NCBI RefSeq assembly: GCF_963455295.1
Contig: NZ_OY734020.1
Span: 2,728,001 to 2,792,000, forward strand
Source: Candidatus Thiodiazotropha sp. CDECU1
GTDB lineage: Bacteria > Pseudomonadota > Gammaproteobacteria > Chromatiales > Chromatiaceae
Direction of reading: 5' to 3'
DNA length: 64,000 bases
In this document: piece by piece, positions 26,637 to 33,358 of the stretch
How positions within the stretch are numbered: position 1 is the first letter of the stretch
Layout: each line of letters opens with the position of its first letter
The notes under the pieces: generated by a model
What the model was told of the DNA's origin: nothing
Seen by the model: only the letters and a program-made list of their open reading frames with translations
The model's database searches: none
Position numbers and translations under genes: made by a program

Positions 26637-26889
26637 TCAGGCGAACAGGCTCGTCGGCGGTGCCCGACTCTGAGGCAGCGGGCTGGGCTCGTTTGCGTCG
26701 GCCTTTTGCTTCAGGTGATCGAGAATCCTCTTGATCACCACCGGGTCTTCGATGCAGACAATGACCTTCACCGCCCCGCCGCAGGCCGGACAGGTCTCAA
26801 TGTCGATGCCAAAGACGCGTTTCAAGCGCTGCGCCCAGAGCCTGCCCCGGACTTGATCCGGGGTCATGGAGGCCCGGCACTCAGCCGGC
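26637..26889 (-). pseudogene. IS91-family transposase, second C-terminal fragment (repeat C, copy 2)
   Basis: About 77 codons with ETCPACGGAVKVIVCIEDPV and IKRILDHLKQKADANEPS, near-identical to the fragment at 23220-23463. It begins within MTPDQVRGRL and lacks all catalytic parts. The palindrome CCCCGGACTTGATCCGGGG is at 26845-26863. Its end does not join repeat B, so the tail differs from copy 1. Confidence 0.75.
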
Positions 26890-27050
26890 CAGCCTGACCC
26901 GGCTGAGCGGACTGCCTCCTGATGGAATACTCGGGGCAGTCATAAATCTTACATATTTGCCTGCTAGTTTCAGACTCGGCTCTGCCACGCCGGCAACAGA
27001 GTCGTTGTTACTCACGGGGCTCTTGAGAGCAGATCTGGAAAGGGGGACAT

Positions 27051-28883
27051 TTGTTCGAGTCAATGCTGCTGACAGCCTTCGTCATGGGGCTGATAAGTGC
27101 TTCCTCACTGCCTATGGGCGCGATTACGGCTGCCTTCTGGCGGCCCAGCGACCGGGTCACCGCCATGCTCATGGCCTTTGGCGGCGGAGCCCTGCTGGCG
27201 GCCCTGACCATCGACCTGGTGGCCGCTTCGGTGGAAGAGGGGCACTTTTACGCCCTGGCCTTCGGTGCCGTGGTCGGGGGACTGCTCTTCACTTCCCTGA
27301 ATCAGCTGGTCAACGACTACGGTGGTTTTCTGCGCAAGGCCTCGACGACCATCTATCATCTGCGGCGCAAGCAGCATCAGCAGATCCGCCAGATCATCTC
27401 GCGCATCCATCAGGTGCGGCTGTTTCACAATCTGCCGACTGCCGACTTCAAGGCCATCGCCCCCTCGGTGCGTATCTGCCACTATCGCCAGGGGGAGGCC
27501 ATCTACCGCAAGGGTGATCCCCCGGACACCTTCTACATCATTGATCAGGGACGGGTGGAGCTGTTCGATCCAGCCGCTGAGGAGCGGGTGGAGAACCTGG
27601 ATCGCTACAGCGTTTTCGGCTGGCACGCCTGTCTCACCTCGGCACCTAATGCCTTTAATGCTATTGCGGCTGCCGATGCCACGGTCTGGGCCATCCCCAA
27701 ACATGCCATCGACACCCTGCTGCTCAATTCACCCCAGTTTCAGCAAGAGGTGCATCTGTTGTTGCGCAGCGGGGAGCTGACCGGATACCTGCAAAAGCAT
27801 CATGGGCTCAGCGGGCAGGCAGCTGAGGACTGGAGTGACCAGGCGGCTCATGAGCTGATCCAGCGTGGCGTGTTGCCAGCGGCGGTCGAAGTGGAGCGCA
27901 TGAGTCAGCAGGTGATGGAGCGTTTTCCACAACTCAAACGACTGCCACCCCTGTTCAGGGATCTCCCCTTCGAGGAGCTGCAGATGCTGGCTCACTCACT
28001 GATCCACAAGCGCTACGATCAGGGTGAGACCTTCTTTCATCAGAACACGCGGTCGGACCGGGCCTTTATCATCGCCTCGGGGGAGGTGAACCTGATCGAT
28101 CCCATCACGACACTGCGCAAGACGGTTTCGCTGAGTGAGAACGATACCTTCGGCTTCTATTCCATGCTCACCGGCGCGGGTCATTCGGCAACAGCCGTGG
28201 CGACCCGTGAGACCTGGGTCTGGGAGCTGCGGCGTAGCGATTTCCTCGATCTATTGAAGTCGGAACCGGTTTTTGCACAGCGCTACCGGGCCTTTCTGCA
28301 ACAGGGGGATGCGGTACGCTACCTGGAGAGTCGTCACCTGAACGGCGAGCAGGCGGCACGCTGGTCCCGTAGCGCCCTGCGCAGCCTGGACAGCGGTGTG
28401 GCGCTGCCGTTGGCCGCCGATGTGGCGCTGGAGATGCGTGACAACCACGCAGCGCCCCTGGCCATCTGGCTGGGCATTACTCTGGACGGCATTCCCGAGT
28501 CGCTGGTGATCGGTGCCAGTCTGATCAATTCAAACATCAGTCTGTCATTGATCGCGGGTCTGTTTCTCTCCAACTATCCAGAGGCGCTGTCCAGCTCCAG
28601 CGGTATGCGAGAACAAGGATTCGGCTTTCGCCGTATCCTGGTTATGTGGACCTCACTGATGCTTTTCACCGGTATCGGTGCAGCCCTGGGCAACATCTTT
28701 TTTGTCAATGCCACACCCGCCATCTTTGCCTTGGTGGAAGGGGTCGCTGCCGGCGCCATGCTGACCATGATCGCTGAGACCATGATGCCTGAAGCCTACT
28801 TCAAAGGGGGCTCTGTCGTCGGCATGTCGACCTTGGCTGGTTTTCTGGTGGCGATCTTTTTCAAGACCCTGGAGACGGTGTAA
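27051..28883 (+). CDS. ZIP-like permease with two cNMP-binding-like domains inserted
   Basis: A 610-residue protein. Three membrane segments (residues ~5-28, 36-58, 67-88) precede two tandem CRP/cNMP-binding-fold domains (~125-240, FHNLPTADFKAIAP, YRQGEAIYRKGDPPDTFYII; and ~290-410, FRDLPFEELQML, YDQGETFFHQNTRSDRAFII). About five more segments follow (~468-608). TM4 has LDGIPESLVIG (478-488) where ZIP proteins have HNxPEG, and TM5 has LSNYPEA (506-512): the Pro-Glu pairs are kept but both metal-binding histidines are replaced. The domains sit in the ZIP TM3-TM4 loop. Neither shows the usual phosphate-binding cassette arginine. TTG start with GGGGGA 3 bases upstream; ATG at 27063 is the alternative. 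Confidence 0.75.
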   Translation: MFESMLLTAFVMGLISASSLPMGAITAAFWRPSDRVTAMLMAFGGGALLAALTIDLVAASVEEGHFYALAFGAVVGGLLFTSLNQLVNDYGGFLRKASTTIYHLRRKQHQQIRQIISRIHQVRLFHNLPTADFKAIAPSVRICHYRQGEAIYRKGDPPDTFYIIDQGRVELFDPAAEERVENLDRYSVFGWHACLTSAPNAFNAIAAADATVWAIPKHAIDTLLLNSPQFQQEVHLLLRSGELTGYLQKHHGLSGQAAEDWSDQAAHELIQRGVLPAAVEVERMSQQVMERFPQLKRLPPLFRDLPFEELQMLAHSLIHKRYDQGETFFHQNTRSDRAFIIASGEVNLIDPITTLRKTVSLSENDTFGFYSMLTGAGHSATAVATRETWVWELRRSDFLDLLKSEPVFAQRYRAFLQQGDAVRYLESRHLNGEQAARWSRSALRSLDSGVALPLAADVALEMRDNHAAPLAIWLGITLDGIPESLVIGASLINSNISLSLIAGLFLSNYPEALSSSSGMREQGFGFRRILVMWTSLMLFTGIGAALGNIFFVNATPAIFALVEGVAAGAMLTMIAETMMPEAYFKGGSVVGMSTLAGFLVAIFFKTLETV

Positions 28884-28889
28884 GTTGTG

Positions 28890-28920
28890 CTAGGGTCTGT
28901 TAACACTAATCCAATGCGCC
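28890..28920. repeat. Solo MITE-type end
   Basis: CTAGGGTCTGTTAACACTAA and the following TCCAATGC match the terminal repeat of the MITE at 63161-63431 with one substitution. The other end is absent nearby. It lies 7 bases after the permease stop codon. Confidence 0.7.
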
Positions 28921-28950
28921 CTGCTGGGACTGTTATTGCTCCCAGCAGGG
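28919..28950 (+). terminator. Strong stem-loop after the ZIP-like gene
   Basis: CCCTGCTGGGA and TCCCAGCAGGG form an 11-bp perfect stem around CTGTTATTGC, 36 bases after the stop codon. No long U-tract follows. It directly abuts the MITE-type end, so it may have arrived with that element. Confidence 0.5.
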
Positions 28951-28953
28951 TAT

Positions 28954-29078
28954 AGAAGAATAAACGGCCTTTTTGCCCGGGTCCAGCAGCAGCTTACCGT
29001 CAACGGCCCGCCACTTCACCGCCCGATCATCCTGAGCGCGCTCCGAATTCCGCGGATATCTTCTAGAACCTGCCTGTG
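28954..29078. repeat. Repeat A, copy 2 (125 bp)
   Basis: Second copy of the repeat at 26420-26544 (three mismatches). Here it runs directly into repeat B with a two-base overlap, giving an A-B composite of 268 bases that starts 3 bases after the hairpin at 28919-28950. Confidence 0.85.
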
Positions 29079-29221
29079 CCCAAGTGTGGCTAACGATTAC
29101 CACAAACAGGGCAAGTATTTACCACAGGAGGAGGATAAATGACAGATGGAGTTCCCTATCCAGCAGGATAAATATCTGGTTTGCGGGGTCAGGAGCCCGC
29201 GTCTGGCAAGGGTACTCCAGG
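29077..29221. repeat. Repeat B, copy 2 (145 bp)
   Basis: Second copy of the repeat at 23063-23207 (one mismatch). On the minus strand it provides the last residues (GVPLPDAGS) and the stop codon of the membrane-anchored protein encoded at 29189-29698. Confidence 0.85.
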
Positions 29222-29698
29222 CCGCACGGTAATGAAGCGATAGGGGACCGAAATCAGTCCCTGTGGAGTGTCGATCAAGACCTGGGCCTCCCACTCCATG
29301 GCGTCCCATACACACACCGGCAACATCCCCTGGCCACTGAACACCCCGTCGCCTTGAGCGCTCAACTGGGTCCGATTAAAGCCCATGTTCATATCCACGC
29401 CACTGAAATCGACGGCGATACTTTTCGCCTCTATACCCGCCAGGTCCACCCTTAACGCCAGGGGTTTCACCACCGGAATATCCCTGGGCTGGATGGAGAA
29501 GGTGACACTGCCGCCCCTATTCAACTGGGTCGTACAGCCACTGGCACGAAGATCACAAGCCGGATCGACACTCGCCGTATGCGCCGCCTTTGGGAAGAGC
29601 ATTGGCCAGGTCTTGTAGAGAGCGACTATGCAGATTGCCGCAAACAGCAGCCCCAGCAGTGCCCATAAAAGGGGATAATTGTTATTTGAGCGTTGCAA
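29189..29698 (-). CDS. Membrane-anchored protein (FixH-like architecture) with repeat-derived C terminus
   Basis: A 169-residue protein: a membrane span near residues 9-29 (PLLWALLGLLFAAICIVALY), then a periplasmic domain with two close cysteines (DPACDLRASGCTT), the motif FSGVDMNMGFNRTQL and MLPVCVWDAMEWEAQVLI. The layout (single N-terminal anchor, beta-sandwich-like domain) resembles FixH or other small copper-related periplasmic proteins, but the family is not certain. The final residues VRPGVPLPDAGS are encoded by repeat B, so the native 3' end was replaced. It lies 41 bases after the UbiA-type gene on the same strand. Confidence 0.6.
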   Translation of the reverse strand: MQRSNNNYPLLWALLGLLFAAICIVALYKTWPMLFPKAAHTASVDPACDLRASGCTTQLNRGGSVTFSIQPRDIPVVKPLALRVDLAGIEAKSIAVDFSGVDMNMGFNRTQLSAQGDGVFSGQGMLPVCVWDAMEWEAQVLIDTPQGLISVPYRFITVRPGVPLPDAGS

Positions 29699-29739
29699 CT
29701 ATCGATTCCTATCAGGCTGACCTAGATGCATTGCATAGT

Positions 29740-30642
29740 TCACAAGACAATAAGATCCAGCGTTATGCCGATAAAGATCAGAAACGGTGTTACCAGGGTG
29801 AGGATGACGTTCTTGCCCAAGTAGGGTATCAGCTGCTTGACATCACCTGTATACACCCTGACACCCTGATAGTTCTGGTAGGCGAGTCCTCCTGTAACCA
29901 AACCAATGAGAGCCATCATCGGCAGGCGACCCAACACCACTCCCGCGACAATCACCAAATAGGCCAGGATAGAGAATATCAGGTAGAGCCAGGCACTTTT
30001 TGCCGGACTCCAAGCGATAGCATAGTTGTCGCGACCCACACTGCGGTCGGCATCCACATCAGGTATCTGATTGAGCAACAAAAGGTTATTCACCAGAAAA
30101 AAGGGAACCATAGAGAGCAGAAACGCGGTGGCACTATATTCCGCCGTCAATGCGTAGTGGGTACCGATCACCATTAATGGCCCGAATCCCAGACCTGGCG
30201 CCAGCAGTACCAGCAATCGGTTACGATTGATCCAGCTGGTATAGGTAAGGATGATCAAAACACCGATAAATCCTATCGGGATCAGCCCCCAACCCGCTTG
30301 TTGCAAAAGGTATAGGCCGCAGATCAGGGTTATTAACAAAGAGGCCACACCAATGGCCAATGCATAGGGAGCGAGACGGGGTTGAACCACCAAGGTTCCG
30401 CTGCCACCACTGAAAGGGGTACGATCCGTTTTAAAATCGAGGCCTGAATGAAAATCCGAATATTCATTCAGTGCATTGACACTGATATGGGCCATCAAGG
30501 CACCCAGCAAGACAACCGCAAACAGGCCCCAATCCACACTATGTTCACTCAACAGGACACTGGACAAACCGAGTGAAATACAGATTGGCGTGAGAATCAG
30601 AAAGTTGGGTCGAGCAACTCCAACTACGGGGAAAGGTATCAT
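29740..30642 (-). CDS. UbiA-family prenyltransferase (MenA-like)
   Basis: A 300-residue integral membrane protein with about eight or nine spans and the two Asp-rich motifs of the UbiA superfamily: NALNEYSDFHSGLDFKTD and NQIPDVDADRSVGRD. These bind the Mg-prenyl diphosphate. The FSGGSGTLV stretch after the first motif resembles 1,4-dihydroxy-2-naphthoate prenyltransferases (MenA), but no other menaquinone gene is present. Start chosen at MIPFPVVGVARPNF with AGGA 8 bases upstream. The frame is open 11 codons further. Confidence 0.82.
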   Translation of the reverse strand: MIPFPVVGVARPNFLILTPICISLGLSSVLLSEHSVDWGLFAVVLLGALMAHISVNALNEYSDFHSGLDFKTDRTPFSGGSGTLVVQPRLAPYALAIGVASLLITLICGLYLLQQAGWGLIPIGFIGVLIILTYTSWINRNRLLVLLAPGLGFGPLMVIGTHYALTAEYSATAFLLSMVPFFLVNNLLLLNQIPDVDADRSVGRDNYAIAWSPAKSAWLYLIFSILAYLVIVAGVVLGRLPMMALIGLVTGGLAYQNYQGVRVYTGDVKQLIPYLGKNVILTLVTPFLIFIGITLDLIVL

Positions 30643-30811
30643 CGGGTGTCCTGATATAAAGAAACTTGTATGCACAGACTACTGCAAAACATCGATGCAA
30701 TAAAACAGTATATATATCCAGGGATAACCAATGCCCGGACCTGGGCTGAAATTCGAATCTTTAATTACCTCGATCCTGTGAGCTGGAACCTGGCCATGGC
30801 ATACCCGGTGA

Positions 30812-30847
30812 AAATAATACCCCAACAGCAGAAACCTGCTGCTGGGG
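30812..30847 (-). terminator. Rho-independent terminator of the TonB receptor gene
   Basis: On the minus strand CCCCAGCAGCAG-GTTT-CTGCTGTTGGGG forms a 12-bp stem with one mismatch, followed by TATTATTTT. It lies about 70 bases after the receptor stop codon at 30919, and separates that gene from ubiA. Confidence 0.75.
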
Positions 30848-30892
30848 CGCTACTCAGGGGGGGCGACCACCATTCCGGAGCAAACACCGGTT

Positions 30893-30907
30893 GCTAGGGC
30901 CTGTTAA
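30893..30907. repeat. Short relative of the MITE end
   Basis: GCTAGGGCCTGTTAA matches the first bases of the MITE terminal repeat (63161-63431) and then diverges. A similar GGGGCCTGTTA is at 33337-33347. These short matches may be chance or decayed ends. Confidence 0.35.
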
Positions 30908-30918
30908 GGTTCAAGCCA

Positions 30919-33009
30919 TCAGAATTGAAGCGTACCTTTCAACCAGATTTCGCGACCGGGTTCATTGACCTGGATAGCTTCCGGATTGAAGGGGTCCACA
31001 TTGGCCCTGTTGACATGATAGGCAAAACTCTTATCCAACAGGTTGTCGACACCAAAGCGGATCGAACTGTTTTTCGTCATGGCATATGTTCCATACAGAT
31101 CGAGGACCCCCCAACCGGGTGTCTCCTGAGCATCCTGACCGCTACCATTCTCCAGATCGGCACGTGACTGTTTCGCGTTCGCCCGCAGGGTACCGCCCAA
31201 CTCCCAGTCACCGCTGCTATAGTCCAATCCGATCGTTGCCTCTAAGGGGGCAATTTGTGCTATCGGCCTGTCGTCAGTGCTGTTTTCCGCTCTGACATAG
31301 GCCAAACTCGCATTCGCCTGCAGTGCATTGGAGAGCTGATAGCCCGCCTGCCACTCGATACCATAGAATTCAGCATCCACATTGCGATAGATATTGGCGG
31401 TACCATTCGCCACCAGGATACCGTCCTGCCCGCGCGCCTTATCTCTCAGGATATAGTCGCTGACATCATTGTAGTAGAGAGTGACATCAGTATTGATAGC
31501 TGCGTTTTTCCACTTGTAGCCCACTTCCAGTTGGTGGTGCTTTTCAGGTTCAAGCTCAGGATTACCGACCCAGCTGGAATCCATGCCGGTCATCATGTTA
31601 CGCGCGAAACCGGCCAGGTAGCGTTCCGTTGCATCCGCGGTTCTGACGCTACGACTGAAACCGGCAAATAGGGAATCATCCCCCAGGGCGTGTTCATAGT
31701 GAACAAAACCGCCCAGGTTGTTTTCCGTCTGCTCATCCGATGTCTCGGCATAATAGGCGGCATACAGGTTATTGGGTGTTGGACTCGGGCCAAGATCTGG
31801 CTTCTCGTCACCCCGCGAGATCGAGGCATCGACCCGATCGTAGCGTAAGCCAAGCTTGAGCATATTCTCGTTCCCAACCGGCATCGCGAGCTCCGCAAAC
31901 AGGCCTGTCTGATCCAGCTCCGCACCTGGCCACATAATCGACTGCAGGGTGGTCGGCTCAGCCATCATTGGCATACCCGAAAAGCGGTCCGCATCCCGCT
32001 CATTGTTTTGGAAATCGATACCAAGGGTGAGGTTACTGCCACCCACCATGATATCGCCAAAGATTCGGCCACCCGTGGTGTCTGAGGTCGTCGGGACACT
32101 CATGAGCATGGGTGCCGTCAACTCTCGTAGCGAAAAGTTATCCATCAAATGGTCCACTTGGCTCGAGTAGATCTCGGCCTTCACCCCGGCAAAGGGTCCC
32201 AAACCATCGCTTTGCTCATATTTGAAACGGATGTTGTCGGCATCACTCATGGGGGAATCCATACCCGCACCTGCATACAGGGTATCGTCTTCCCGGGTTG
32301 CCTCGATATTCAGCTCCAAGCGTCTGTCTTTGTCCGGGGTGTATCCCAATAGCAGATTTCCGCTTTGGTTTTCATAGGCGGAGCGCACCTCGTTGCCATC
32401 ACCGTCTTCATAGTTATCGGCATCCTTATAGCCGACCACTCCACGGATATAACCGGTTTCCGAACCGGCGGCGACGTCGGCGGAGAACTCCTTGGTCTTT
32501 GAATTACTCTTGTAACCGGCATCGACCTGCCCCAGATAGGACTTGCCAGCCTCAAAACGGGGCGGCTTGCGTTCAAACAGCACTGTGCCACCACTTCCCC
32601 CGCCACCATAGATCACGGTTTGAGAACCCTTGATCACGGTTACACTGTCGTAGCTCTCCATGGCGGAATAAGCGGTAGGCGGATCCATACGATTCGGACA
32701 ACCACCATGGATGTAGGCGCCGTCGAGGAGGATGTTGAGTCGATTCTGGCTCTGGCCGCGAATCACCGGATCGATGCCATGCCCCCCCATACGGATGCCA
32801 GAGACACCATTGATATCGCGTAGAAAATCACCACCATCCACTGGTAGCCCTTGGGATGTGTCACCCACTGGCGTGCGGGTCACTGCAGGGGTTGTTTCGG
32901 CTACACCTTCAACCTGGATTTCACCCAGTTGGTCCGCCTGTTCTTGTGCAAGCAGGCAGGGTGCTGCCAACAGGGAGCTGATGGCTAAGGATAGGGCGCT
33001 AAGTCGCAT
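30919..33009 (-). CDS. TonB-dependent copper receptor (OprC-like)
   Basis: A 696-residue outer-membrane receptor. Signal peptide MRLSALSLAISSLLAAPCLL is followed by a TonB-box-like stretch (DQLGEIQVEGV), a plug domain (GDTSQGLPVDGGDFLRDING, IRGQSQNRLNILLDGA) and a beta-barrel ending in the aromatic residue of LKGTLQF. GCPNRMDPPTAYSAMESYD and GGSGGTVLFERKPPRF are distinctive of the copper-receptor subgroup that includes OprC. Methionine-rich barrel loops (MPMMAEP, MLMSVP) fit copper binding. GAGG lies 9 bases before the chosen ATG; an ATG 5 codons earlier is possible. The family is firm, the copper substrate inferred. Confidence 0.87.
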   Translation of the reverse strand: MRLSALSLAISSLLAAPCLLAQEQADQLGEIQVEGVAETTPAVTRTPVGDTSQGLPVDGGDFLRDINGVSGIRMGGHGIDPVIRGQSQNRLNILLDGAYIHGGCPNRMDPPTAYSAMESYDSVTVIKGSQTVIYGGGGSGGTVLFERKPPRFEAGKSYLGQVDAGYKSNSKTKEFSADVAAGSETGYIRGVVGYKDADNYEDGDGNEVRSAYENQSGNLLLGYTPDKDRRLELNIEATREDDTLYAGAGMDSPMSDADNIRFKYEQSDGLGPFAGVKAEIYSSQVDHLMDNFSLRELTAPMLMSVPTTSDTTGGRIFGDIMVGGSNLTLGIDFQNNERDADRFSGMPMMAEPTTLQSIMWPGAELDQTGLFAELAMPVGNENMLKLGLRYDRVDASISRGDEKPDLGPSPTPNNLYAAYYAETSDEQTENNLGGFVHYEHALGDDSLFAGFSRSVRTADATERYLAGFARNMMTGMDSSWVGNPELEPEKHHQLEVGYKWKNAAINTDVTLYYNDVSDYILRDKARGQDGILVANGTANIYRNVDAEFYGIEWQAGYQLSNALQANASLAYVRAENSTDDRPIAQIAPLEATIGLDYSSGDWELGGTLRANAKQSRADLENGSGQDAQETPGWGVLDLYGTYAMTKNSSIRFGVDNLLDKSFAYHVNRANVDPFNPEAIQVNEPGREIWLKGTLQF

Positions 33010-33358
33010 CGTTTTGTACCTCATATTTTCGTTATCTGAACCGGTTTGATGTTGCAAAAATCAGCCCATTCAGATAACAGCTTGATTTATCATATGAAGT
33101 CTGAAAAAGAGCCAGGATTCTAAAGATTAATTCGAGGCATATGCCATAGATGCGTCGGCATATGACGCAGACAATGGATATTATCTAAATAGCGTGGTAT
33201 TCAGTTCTGTCACAGCCATAACATGCCTGACTTGGAATGAGCCGACTGTAGCACTCGATAGGAAACGGAAAGCGGCATTTAAAAACTTAGAAGAACCATG
33301 TTTTTCTCATCTGGTGTAACCTATAAGCTGCGCTTGGGGCCTGTTACGAGGAGAACCT
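33010..33358. other. Divergent promoter region between the TonB receptor and glcD
   Basis: About 350 non-coding bases. Two inverted repeats at 33136-33169 are the only notable structure. AGGAG at 33349-33353 serves glcD. A possible minus-strand promoter for the receptor was not identified with confidence. Confidence 0.5.
33136..33169. promoter_or_regulatory. Pair of inverted repeats, possible operator
   Basis: A perfect 10-base palindrome GGCATATGCC (33136-33145) is followed 5 bases later by TGCGTC-GGCATAT-GACGCA (33151-33169), and both contain GGCATAT. Their place in the divergent spacer suggests regulator binding for the receptor, glcD or both. The regulator is unknown; no Fur or CueR consensus is evident. 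Confidence 0.35.

Larger units (their letters stand above)
26349..27050. other. Repeat-rich gap between the isomerase-like gene and the ZIP-like permease
   Basis: Contains repeat A (26420-26544) and repeat C with the second IS91 fragment (26637-26889), joined by a GC-rich stretch with the inverted repeat CCCGGC-AAG-CCGGG near 26577. The remainder to 27050 holds the GGGGGA ribosome site of the permease gene and no other feature. Confidence 0.6.

Noticed and set aside
26881-27063. Coding frames between the IS91 remnant and the permease gene
   Set aside because: Short, without ribosome sites or family resemblance.
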